The translations under genes and the position numbers were made by a program. A stretch of 64,000 nucleotides of DNA from Planctomycetota bacterium (lineage in GTDB: Bacteria > Planctomycetota > UBA1135 > GCA-002748355), in the NCBI GenBank assembly GCA_020638795.1, contig JACKHW010000002.1, forward strand, positions 62,001-126,000, in the 5' to 3' direction. Positions 50,726 through 58,562 of the stretch are shown one piece after another. Position 1 is the stretch's first letter; each line of letters begins with the position of its first letter. Below the pieces are notes generated by a model, which worked only from the letters and a program-made list of their open reading frames with translations, did not search any database and was not told where the DNA came from.

Positions 50726-51633
50726 GCGACTCGTGGCGTGACCTACGCGATCGTCTCGATGCTCTCGGGTTTCGTCCGAGCAAACGGCTCGGTCAGAACT
50801 TCCTCATCGATCGTGCACTCGCGACGGCGATCGCCGATCAGCTCGGATACGAGACGGACCCTCTGATCGTCGAGGTCGGAGCTGGGCCGGGTTCGCTGAC
50901 ACGCGAACTCGTCGGCAAAGGCGATGTGCTCGCGTTCGAGATCGATTCTCGTCTCGCCAGTTTCTTGCGTGCGGAGAGCCATGACTTCCATGGCGCGGCC
51001 AGGTTCGAACTCGTGGAGGCGGACGTCCTCGATCGCGGCGAACTCGCGCCATCGTTCACGAGCGCCCTCGAACGTCGCATCGAAGGTCACGACGATTGGG
51101 TTTGTGTCAGTAACTTGCCGTATTCGAGTGCAGGGCCGTTCTTGGCCGCTGTTCTCCAGGCGGAACGTCCGCCATCCGCGGTCGTCGTGTTGACACAGTG
51201 GGAATTCGGCGAACGCGTCACCGCGCGACCGGGAACGGCGGAGTTCGGTAGCCTGTCGGTGCAGGCGCAACTCGCGTTCGAGCCACGTCTCGTTCGTCGT
51301 GTGCATCCCGAAGTGTTCCGACCGCGACCGCGAGTCGATTCGGCGCTCGTCGAACTCGTGCACCCGAAGTGCTTCCTCGGACGTCCGGCGCCGCAGCGGC
51401 GTGCGTTCGGGCGCTTCGTGCAGGCGCTCTTCGGCGCGCGGCGGAAGGTCCTGCGTCACGGCCTCGAAAGGTGGAGTCTCGAACGTGGCGGTGTCGGGCG
51501 CGTCAGGTCTGGAGATGTCGTGGCGCATCTTGCCCAGGCCGGGATCGACGAGTCGGTGCTTCGCGAACGACCGGACGCTCTGGAGCCCGCGCGCTTCTTG
51601 CAGATCTTCGATGCCCTCGAAGGCACGGCCTGA
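50722..51633 (+). CDS. rsmA: 16S rRNA dimethyladenosine transferase RsmA (KsgA)
   Basis: 303 residues from ATG 50722. Dimethylates the two adjacent adenines near the 3' end of 16S rRNA using SAM, a late ribosome-assembly check. Motifs: RPSKRLGQNFLID at the N-terminus, the SAM loop EVGAGPGSLTREL (about 52-64), the acidic FEIDSRLASFL, and the catalytic NLPY at about 131-134 (CVSNLPYSSAGP). The C-terminal helical domain is present (FRPRPRVDSALVEL; FVQALFGARRKVLRHGL). The true start is the ATG in the ATGA overlap; in-frame codons further upstream lie inside the previous gene. Confidence 0.95.
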   Translation: MSDSWRDLRDRLDALGFRPSKRLGQNFLIDRALATAIADQLGYETDPLIVEVGAGPGSLTRELVGKGDVLAFEIDSRLASFLRAESHDFHGAARFELVEADVLDRGELAPSFTSALERRIEGHDDWVCVSNLPYSSAGPFLAAVLQAERPPSAVVVLTQWEFGERVTARPGTAEFGSLSVQAQLAFEPRLVRRVHPEVFRPRPRVDSALVELVHPKCFLGRPAPQRRAFGRFVQALFGARRKVLRHGLERWSLERGGVGRVRSGDVVAHLAQAGIDESVLRERPDALEPARFLQIFDALEGTA

Positions 51634-51710
51634 AGCGTGTATCGTCCGCGATGTTCGTGTGATCGAGGGGTTCACGCGCGAGGGGTGGAGCCACCGCAGG
51701 GGGAGCGGTC

Positions 51711-53528
51711 GTGGGATTCGAGGACTTCCAGTCTGCGAAAGAGCAAGTCAAGGCGCGGACCGACATCGTGCGGCTCGTGTCGGAGTCCGTTCCCCTAAAG
51801 CGGGCCGGTCGTGGCTACACAGGGCTCTGTCCGTTCCACGACGAAAAGACACCGAGCTTCCACGTCTTTCCGGACTCGCAGCACTTCAAGTGCTTCGGCT
51901 GTGGCGAAGGCGGTGACTGCTTCAGCTTCGTGATGAAGAAGGAGAATCTGGACTTCCGCGAGGCTCTGACTCTGCTCGCGAAGGAGGCCGGTGTCGAGTT
52001 ACCACGCACGAGTGCGCGAGATCGTGCGCAGAGTCGTGAGCGCGACGATTTCCACCGCGTCCTTGCCGAGGTTCAGGTCTGGTTCGCGGAGCGGCTCGCG
52101 GGGCCGGAGGGGGCGGGGGCGCGGGACTACGTCGCCAGCCGCGGGCTCGACACGGCGCGTGCCGAGTTCTCGCTCGGCTACGCGCCTGGGTCGAGCTTCG
52201 ATGGGCCGCAACACTTGGTGAACTTCCTGCGTCAGCGTCGACTCCCTGTCGAAACCGCGATTGCTCTGGGTCTCGTCGGCAAATCCGCCCGCGGTTACTT
52301 CGATCGGCTGCGCAACCGCCTCGTGTTTCCGATCCATGACGAGCGTGGACGCGTCGTCGGATTCGGCGGACGCATCCTGCCCGGGTTCGAGAGCGAGCGA
52401 GAACCCAAGTATTGGAACAGCCCCGAATCCCCGGTCTTCAACAAGCGCCAGGTCCTCTTCGGTCTGCATCAAGCGCGCCAGAAGAAGGCGAAGCGCCTAC
52501 TCGTCATGGAGGGATACACGGACGTGATCGCCGTGCAGATGGCGGGTTTGCACGGGGCGGTCGCGACCCTCGGCACGAGTCTCACGCGGGATCATGCGGG
52601 CTTGTTACGGCGCTTCTCGCCCGAGGGGGTGACGCTGGTCTTCGACGGCGATGCCGCGGGTCGACGGGCCGCCGAGCGTGCGTTCCGCGAACTTGCCGGG
52701 GAGACGCTCTCGGCTCGGATCTGCTTGCTGCCGGATGGGCTCGATCCAGCCGACCTCGTCGGTCGCTCGGGGCGAGCCGCGTTCGAGGCCGTGCTCGACG
52801 AGTCCGAGGATGCGCTCGAGGTCTGGTTCACGCTGATGGACGGCAAGCTGCAGCTACAGAGTGTCGACGGTCGTGCTGCGGCGACCCGAGAATGCGTCGA
52901 GATCCTCGGGAGCGTGACGGACCGAGCGCGACGTGAGTTCTTGCTGCAGCGGTTCTCGGCGCGCCTCATGATTCCTCCCGACGTCCTGATTGCCGGCATG
53001 CGGCCGGCGCGTCGACAGCAAGGGGGCGAAGAGAGCCGGGTCGCTGCAGCTCCTGCGAAGGCGGCCGGATCCGCGGTCGAGAAAGCACGCGCCGAACTGT
53101 GCGCGGCCCTGCTCGCCGAACCGGAGTTGCTCGAGGAGTTGATCGAGTGTTCGCTCGAGATCGCGGAGCTGTTTCCGGCGTCGGGGCACGAGCATTCCTT
53201 CGTTGCAGACACGTTCGAACGCTTTCTCGAGGAGGGTGCGCTCCCGACCGCGGACGAGCTCCTTTCACGCTGGTTGACCCGTGCCAGTGGTGATTCCGAC
53301 GCAACGCGGGTGGTCCTTGCGTGGAGCGACCTGTCGCGGTGTCTCGAAGATCCCCGATCCACCGTCGAGCGTGGAGTAGGCTTCCTCGAGCGCGAACGGA
53401 TGCGCACTCGGGTCGACGCCCTCCGGGAGTCCTATCGCAAGGCTCTCTCGGCTGGCAATGACGGCGAGGCGCGTCAGCTCGAGCTCGAAATGGCGGAGTC
53501 CATGCGCCGGCTGCATCGGCCGGGCTGA
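51711..53528 (+). CDS. dnaG: DNA primase DnaG
   Basis: 605 residues from GTG 51711. Makes RNA primers at the replication fork. CHC2 zinc finger with Cys40, His43, Cys61 and Cys64 (GLCPFHDEKTPSF; FKCFGCGEGGDC). The catalytic core contains DRLRNRLVFPIHDERGRVVGFG (in pieces, about 200-220), and the TOPRIM domain with LLVMEGYTDVIAV (Glu) and VFDGDAAGRRAA (Asp-x-Asp). A C-terminal helical region for helicase binding is present, though weakly conserved. It lies upstream of rpoD, as in the classical macromolecular synthesis operon, but 413 bases separate them and rpsU is missing. Confidence 0.97.
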   Translation: MGFEDFQSAKEQVKARTDIVRLVSESVPLKRAGRGYTGLCPFHDEKTPSFHVFPDSQHFKCFGCGEGGDCFSFVMKKENLDFREALTLLAKEAGVELPRTSARDRAQSRERDDFHRVLAEVQVWFAERLAGPEGAGARDYVASRGLDTARAEFSLGYAPGSSFDGPQHLVNFLRQRRLPVETAIALGLVGKSARGYFDRLRNRLVFPIHDERGRVVGFGGRILPGFESEREPKYWNSPESPVFNKRQVLFGLHQARQKKAKRLLVMEGYTDVIAVQMAGLHGAVATLGTSLTRDHAGLLRRFSPEGVTLVFDGDAAGRRAAERAFRELAGETLSARICLLPDGLDPADLVGRSGRAAFEAVLDESEDALEVWFTLMDGKLQLQSVDGRAAATRECVEILGSVTDRARREFLLQRFSARLMIPPDVLIAGMRPARRQQGGEESRVAAAPAKAAGSAVEKARAELCAALLAEPELLEELIECSLEIAELFPASGHEHSFVADTFERFLEEGALPTADELLSRWLTRASGDSDATRVVLAWSDLSRCLEDPRSTVERGVGFLERERMRTRVDALRESYRKALSAGNDGEARQLELEMAESMRRLHRPG

Positions 53529-53941
53529 GTCCCTTCCCCCGTATTGGGCTCCGCCGTTCTCCCTTTTTTCCCTTCCCCACTGAGCATGCGAACCCCGCGT
53601 CTGCGGCCGCCGGAACCGATTCCGAATGGCGTGCCTCGTAGCCGAGATGCGAAAGGAGAATCCTCCGAGCCCCCGGAATTCCTGGCGCGAGACGTTTCTC
53701 GGCGCCACCTCCCTGCTATGTTCCGACCCCCTGCGAGGGACGACGCCGCCAGCGATTGGATTCCATCCAAGAATCGCCTACGACTTTTAGTCGTTCTTCC
53801 CCTCGCCTATTCAGGTCCGCACGTAGACGTCCCAACCTTCTACGCCGATCCCCCCGACCGTCCTGATACTCGGCGTTCCCGCGAGTCCTGGACGGTTCTC
53901 AGGCACCACAACGAGGCCAAGGCCTCCCACAGTTCGAATCG
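53529..53941 (+). other. 413-base dnaG-rpoD intergenic region / rpoD leader
   Basis: No gene is seen. A pure pyrimidine tract of 22 bases occupies 53557-53578, including six T in a row, just after dnaG. A candidate promoter box lies at 53714-53722, which would leave an rpoD leader of about 210 bases. Within the leader there is a small perfect stem ACGAC/GTCGT with loop TTTTA (53780-53794) followed by a C/T-rich run. No riboswitch or r-protein binding motif is recognised. Confidence 0.6.
53714..53722 (+). promoter_or_regulatory. candidate extended -10 (TGCTATGTT) for rpoD
   Basis: TGC plus TATGTT, identical in all nine bases to the box before the DUF1573 gene (28466-28474). No good -35. It lies 219 bases before the rpoD ATG. 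Confidence 0.45.
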
Positions 53942-55684
53942 ATGCGTCGTCAGCCCATCAATCTGAATCTATCGGACAATTCCGTCTCTGAGCGGATCGA
54001 GCCCTACCTCAACAAGTTGGTCGAGGAAGGCAAGAAGAACGGGTATCTGACCTACTCGGAAATGAACTCGATCCTTCCGCAGGATCTCGTCACGCCGGAG
54101 CGTGTCGAAGCGATTCTCGGAATGCTCGACGAGCAGGACATCACCCTCGTCGACGACGATGACGCGGACGAACTCGATCTCGTTCGCGATTCGAGCGATG
54201 ACGACGATGACGACGATGACGACGAGAAGCCCGCGAAGGCCGCACCGCGCGCGCCGCGCGCGAAGTCCGTCGGCGTCGCGTTGATCCCGGAAGTCGTCGA
54301 GAAGATCGACGACCCCGTTCGCATGTATCTGACGCAGATGGGCGAGATCCCTCTGCTCACGCGCGACGAGGAGATCAGTCTCGCGCGAAAGATCGAGCTC
54401 ACGCGAAAGCAGTTCCGCAAGCTCGTTCTGGTTTCTGGTTTCGGAACCGCGGCATCGATCCAGATTCTCAAGGACGTCGTCGCTGGCGAACTCGCGTTCG
54501 ACCGCACGATCAAGGTCAATCAACAGGACCCGGATGTCGGCAAGTCCGACCTGCAATACCGTCTTCCGGGCATCATCTCGACGCTCGAGACGCTGTATCG
54601 CAGTAATCAGGAGGACTTCCGCAAGGTCACCGGCGGCAAGCTCAAGAAGAACGAGTCACGCGTCCTGCGGCGTCAGCTCTATCGCCGGATGCGCAAGTGC
54701 GCGATCCTGACCGAAGAGCTCAATCTCCAGATCAAGAAGATCCGTCCGCTCGTCGATCTGCTCGAGAACAAGTTCTTCGAGATGGGTCGTCTGCGCCGAA
54801 AGGCGGAGACCGACGAACTCCGGGGCACGAAGCACGCCAAGGATCTGATGGCGCGCTTCGAGGATCTCGAGGTCGCGGCCCTCGAGTCGTGGGAACGGCT
54901 CGAGCGGCGCATTCGCGACGTGCGTCGGAGTTACGACGACTACGAAGAGGCGAAGCGTCGCCTTTCTTCGGGCAACCTCCGTCTCGTCGTCTCGATCGCC
55001 AAGAAGTATCGCAACCGTGGACTGAGCTTCCTCGACCTCATTCAAGAGGGCAACACGGGCCTGATGAAGGCCGTCGAGAAGTACGAGTACCGGCGCGGCT
55101 ACAAGTTCTCGACGTACGCGACGTGGTGGATTCGTCAGGCCATCACGCGTTCGATCGCGGACCAGGCGCGGACGATCCGTATCCCGGTTCACATGATCGA
55201 GACGATGAGCAAGCTGCGCAACGTCACGAAGAAGCTGCTGCAGAGCAAGGGCCGTGAGCCGACCATCGAGGAAATCGCGCAGGCGACCGGCATCTCGGTC
55301 GAAGAAGCCAAGCGCGTGATGAAGATCAGCAAGCACCCGATTTCGCTCGATCGTCCGATCGGCGAGAGCGACGACAGCTACTTCGGGGACTTCATCGAGG
55401 ACGACAGCGTCGAGTCGCCGGTCGAGAGCGCGTCGCGCGAGATGCTCAAGGACAAGGTCTGCGGCGTCCTCGACACGTTGACGTTCCGTGAGCGGGAGAT
55501 CATCAAGCTCCGCTACGGCATCGGCGACGGCTACACCTATACGCTCGAAGAAGTGGGGCGGATTTTCCGCGTCACCCGCGAGCGTGTCCGCCAGATCGAG
55601 GCGAAGGCGGTCCGCAAGCTGCAGCACCCGGTGCGGGCCCGGAAGCTGGCAGGTTTCTTGAGCGGGTCCCAGGAGAGCTACTGA
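53942..55684 (+). CDS. rpoD: primary sigma factor RpoD (sigma-70)
   Basis: 580 residues, a full-length group 1 sigma. Region 1.1-like helices (LVEEGKKNGYLTYSEMNSIL) are followed by an acidic stretch with a run of Asp at about 80-97. Then region 1.2 (DPVRMYLTQMGEIPLLTRDE), a non-conserved insert, region 2 (NLRLVVSIAKKYRNRGLSFL, DLIQEGNTGLMKAVEKYEYR, and YATWWIRQAITRSIADQART), region 3, and region 4 (GRIFRVTRERVRQIEAKAVR) for -35 recognition. The ATG at 53942 fits the family start. The zinc-ribbon gene downstream follows after 59 bases. Confidence 0.97.
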   Translation: MRRQPINLNLSDNSVSERIEPYLNKLVEEGKKNGYLTYSEMNSILPQDLVTPERVEAILGMLDEQDITLVDDDDADELDLVRDSSDDDDDDDDDEKPAKAAPRAPRAKSVGVALIPEVVEKIDDPVRMYLTQMGEIPLLTRDEEISLARKIELTRKQFRKLVLVSGFGTAASIQILKDVVAGELAFDRTIKVNQQDPDVGKSDLQYRLPGIISTLETLYRSNQEDFRKVTGGKLKKNESRVLRRQLYRRMRKCAILTEELNLQIKKIRPLVDLLENKFFEMGRLRRKAETDELRGTKHAKDLMARFEDLEVAALESWERLERRIRDVRRSYDDYEEAKRRLSSGNLRLVVSIAKKYRNRGLSFLDLIQEGNTGLMKAVEKYEYRRGYKFSTYATWWIRQAITRSIADQARTIRIPVHMIETMSKLRNVTKKLLQSKGREPTIEEIAQATGISVEEAKRVMKISKHPISLDRPIGESDDSYFGDFIEDDSVESPVESASREMLKDKVCGVLDTLTFREREIIKLRYGIGDGYTYTLEEVGRIFRVTRERVRQIEAKAVRKLQHPVRARKLAGFLSGSQESY

Positions 55685-55743
55685 CAGGTCTTCCGATCCG
55701 GCGCATCCGCGCTATGGTGCTCACCCCGAACCTTCAGAGCGCC

Positions 55744-56448
55744 ATGCAATCCGTCGTCCAGCAGCTCATCTCCCTGCAGCAAGTCGACAATCGCGTCGCA
55801 GCGGTCCAGAAGAAGATCGATGTCATCCCGAGAGAAACGAAGAAGCGGCGTGCCGAGCTCGACGCGCTGCTTAGGACCCGGGACGAGTTGCAGCACGCGA
55901 TCGACGAGGCCGAGCACGAGAATCGCGATTTCGAGATCAAAGTCCAAGGGCTCGACGCTGCGATCACGCGACAAGAGCAGCATCGCGATCAATCGTCCAA
56001 CGCGTCGACCTTCACGGCCGCACAGCATCAGATCGAGTACCTGAAGCAGGACAAAGAGCAGATCCAGAACGAACAGCTCGAACTCATGGATCGAATCGAG
56101 GGCCTGACTCCTCGACTCGAGGCCGCGACATCTGCCGCGAACGCGAAGCAGCTGGAGTTCGATGCGTACGTTGCCGAGGCGAAAAAACTCGATGCCGAGC
56201 TCCGCGCAAAGCGCGACGTGATCGCGAAGGAGCGTGAGCAGTTCGCCGCAGCCGTTCCCGCGGCGAGCATGGAACTCTATCGCGGGCTCTTCCAGCAGTG
56301 GGACGGCAGCGCGGTCGTGCCGCAGGAGAACGGCTATTGCTCGGGCTGCTACACGAAGCTCACGCCGAACGACCGGGCACGCCTGATGGCGCGGTCGAGT
56401 CTCGTGACGTGCAACTCGTGCGGTCGCATCCTGTACGATCCCACTTGA
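55744..56448 (+). CDS. coiled-coil protein with C4 zinc ribbon (CdsZ/DUF164 family)
   Basis: 234 residues from ATG 55744. I prefer this to ATG 55714 because family members begin a few residues before a LLxLQxxDxxI-like segment (here LISLQQVDNRVAAVQKKID) and because a TATGGT box covers 55713-55718. A long coiled coil spans about 5-175. The C-terminal ribbon has four cysteines, YCSGCYTKL and VTCNSCGRILY. Related proteins in Chlamydia and others bind nucleic acid or act as adaptors; their exact role is not settled. In many genomes it lies near rpoD, dnaG or Nif3-type genes, as here. Confidence 0.88.
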   Translation: MQSVVQQLISLQQVDNRVAAVQKKIDVIPRETKKRRAELDALLRTRDELQHAIDEAEHENRDFEIKVQGLDAAITRQEQHRDQSSNASTFTAAQHQIEYLKQDKEQIQNEQLELMDRIEGLTPRLEAATSAANAKQLEFDAYVAEAKKLDAELRAKRDVIAKEREQFAAAVPAASMELYRGLFQQWDGSAVVPQENGYCSGCYTKLTPNDRARLMARSSLVTCNSCGRILYDPT

Positions 56449-56505
56449 GTTCGCTCGTGACAGCGTTGTTCGATCCGTCGAGTTCCCACCGTTGAGTCCA
56501 CGCCG

Positions 56506-58434
56506 TTGAGTGCATCCTCGAGTTCGTCCGACGCGATCTTCCCGGTCATCGTCGGTACGGCGGGGCACGTCGACCACGGCAAGTCCTCGCTCGTGCGTCG
56601 GCTGACCGGGATCGATCCGGATCGCTGGGAGGAGGAGAAGCAGAGGGGACTGACGATCGACCTCGGCTTCGCGCGTTTCGCGTTACCCGACGGACGCATC
56701 GTGGGCATGATCGACGTGCCCGGGCACGAGCGCTTCCTCAAGAACATGGTCGCTGGTGCGACCTCGATCGACCTCGCCCTGCTCGTCGTTGCGGCCGACG
56801 ATGCCGTCATGCCGCAGACGCGTGAGCATCTCGACATTCTCGAACTGCTCGGTGTCGAGCGCGGCATCGTCGCGCTGACGAAGGTCGACATCGTCGACGA
56901 AGACACACGACTCCTCGCGGAAGCCGAGATCCAGGAGCTGCTCCAACCGACAAGACTCGCGGGTTCGCCGATCCTGCGCGTTTCTTCGATCACCGGCGAA
57001 GGATTCGACGAGTTGAAAGCCGCGATCGCAAATACGGTCGCGAAGCTCGAGCCGCGCAGCACTGCCGGCGTCTTTCGGATGCCCGTGCAGCGTGTCTTCT
57101 CCGTGCAAGGGTTCGGGACCGTGCTCACGGGGATTCCGCTCGCGGGTGAGATCGCGGTCGGCGACATGCTCGAACTCGTCGGAAAAGGGCGTCGATCGAG
57201 AATCCGAGGGATTCAGGCCTACGGGCGCTCGGTCGAACGTGCCCGCGCGGGTCACTCGACCGCGCTCAACCTGCCGGACATTCCGATCGACAGTGCCGAG
57301 CGAGGCGATGTCGTCGGCGTCCCCGATCGCCTCGAGGCCGTCGATCGCCTCGAGATCGAGCTGCGCGCCGTGCACGACATCGGTGCCTTGCGTCATGGCG
57401 AGAGCGTGCACTTGCACCTCGGGACGAGCGAGACCACGGCTCGCGTGTTCCTCCTCGACCAGAAGGATCTGCCGGCCGGTCAGACGGGTCTCGGGCAACT
57501 CGTGTGCGACGACCACGTCGTGTGTCTGCCGGGCGACTTCGCGCTTCTGCGTCGACTCAGTCCCGCACGGACGATCGCAGGGGGGCGCGTGCTCGGACTC
57601 GGCGGTCGGCGTTTGCGCCGATTCCGCGACGAAGTCGTCGATCGACTGCAGGAGAAAGAGCGCAGCCTCGAGGACCCGCAGAAGCGTCTTGGCGTCGCGC
57701 TCCGCGAAGCGGGCGCAGTCGGGCTCTCGTTCGAAGACGCGAGGCGGCGCCTCGGCTGCACCGATGGCGAGTTCGAAGGGATGCTCGCGCCTGTCCTCGA
57801 ACGCGGTGATGCCTATCGCGCGGCGAAGTCGGAGCGCTTGTTCGCGCCCGCGAGCGTGCACCGAGAGGAGGAGCGCATCGCTCGCAAGCTCGCCGAGTAC
57901 TACGCAAGTCACTCGATGGCGTCGACGTGTCCGATCGCGGAGTTGCGGATCGGAAGCAGCAACGAGGCATTGCTTGCCGTCGGCCTCGAGCGCCTCGGAG
58001 CGAAAGGTGCGATCGAGTTGCTGCCGGGCGGCATGGTCCAGGATCCGAGCCGCGTCGAGCGTATCTCGCCGGAAGAGCGGCGTCTGCTCGACGCCCTGAG
58101 CCGGTGGCTCGACGAGGCTGGCCAGCGACCGCACACGCGCCAGGAGTTCGCGCAGCGTTGGGGGCGGGATGGCGCGTCGCATCTCGAGCGGCTGCTCGAA
58201 GAGCGCGGTGCGCATGCCGTCGGTCAGGACTTCTTGTGGGGACCGAAATCCTTCGAGATCGCTCTGGGCCACGTGACCCAAGTGTGTGGTGCCAACGACG
58301 GCGTTCTCGTGATTCCCGAGCTGCGGGATCGGCTCGAGACGAGCCGCAAGTTCTTGATCCCGTTCCTCGAACACCTCGATCGCGTCGGTATCACGGCGCG
58401 CAAGGGCGACCGTCGCATTCTGCGACGCCGCTGA
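56506..58434 (+). CDS. selB: selenocysteine-specific elongation factor SelB
   Basis: 642 residues from TTG 56506; no in-frame ATG or GTG precedes the first conserved strand (PVIVGTAGHVDHGKSSLV), so the rare start is likely real. It delivers Sec-tRNA to UGA codons marked by a SECIS hairpin. GTPase motifs: G1 GHVDHGKS, switch region GLTIDLGFARF, G3 DVPGHERFLK, and G4 LTKVDIVD. Two to three beta-barrel domains follow, then the C-terminal winged helices that hold SECIS (RRLGCTDGEFEGMLAPVLER and LETSRKFLIPFLEHLDRVGI at the end). selA, selD and tRNA-Sec are not in the window and no selenoprotein is evident here. Confidence 0.95.
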   Translation: MSASSSSSDAIFPVIVGTAGHVDHGKSSLVRRLTGIDPDRWEEEKQRGLTIDLGFARFALPDGRIVGMIDVPGHERFLKNMVAGATSIDLALLVVAADDAVMPQTREHLDILELLGVERGIVALTKVDIVDEDTRLLAEAEIQELLQPTRLAGSPILRVSSITGEGFDELKAAIANTVAKLEPRSTAGVFRMPVQRVFSVQGFGTVLTGIPLAGEIAVGDMLELVGKGRRSRIRGIQAYGRSVERARAGHSTALNLPDIPIDSAERGDVVGVPDRLEAVDRLEIELRAVHDIGALRHGESVHLHLGTSETTARVFLLDQKDLPAGQTGLGQLVCDDHVVCLPGDFALLRRLSPARTIAGGRVLGLGGRRLRRFRDEVVDRLQEKERSLEDPQKRLGVALREAGAVGLSFEDARRRLGCTDGEFEGMLAPVLERGDAYRAAKSERLFAPASVHREEERIARKLAEYYASHSMASTCPIAELRIGSSNEALLAVGLERLGAKGAIELLPGGMVQDPSRVERISPEERRLLDALSRWLDEAGQRPHTRQEFAQRWGRDGASHLERLLEERGAHAVGQDFLWGPKSFEIALGHVTQVCGANDGVLVIPELRDRLETSRKFLIPFLEHLDRVGITARKGDRRILRRR

Positions 58435-58562
58435 CGCCCTGCGGGCGCGCTTGGTTTTTCTCGCGGCACTGCGGTTTTCGGGCTCGATCGGTCGATAGCG
58501 CTGATGGTTTCCTCGCCGGGTCTCGGCGGGGTCGCATCCACGGCAATCCAGACGGCTATCCC

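Noticed and set aside
53925..53940. AGTTCGAATC just before rpoD, resembling a tRNA T-loop
   Set aside because: The flanking bases do not pair as a T-stem and no cloverleaf can be drawn.
54199..54232. Tandem GAC/GAT repeat
   Set aside because: It is the Asp run inside RpoD, a coding low-complexity segment, not an independent repeat element.
56683..58374. 563-codon minus-strand frame opposite selB
   Set aside because: selB is complete and well conserved on the plus strand; the antisense product has no recognisable domain.
58435..58562. tRNA-Sec or SECIS element after selB
   Set aside because: The 128 bases contain no T-loop consensus, no long acceptor stem and no terminal CCA arrangement.
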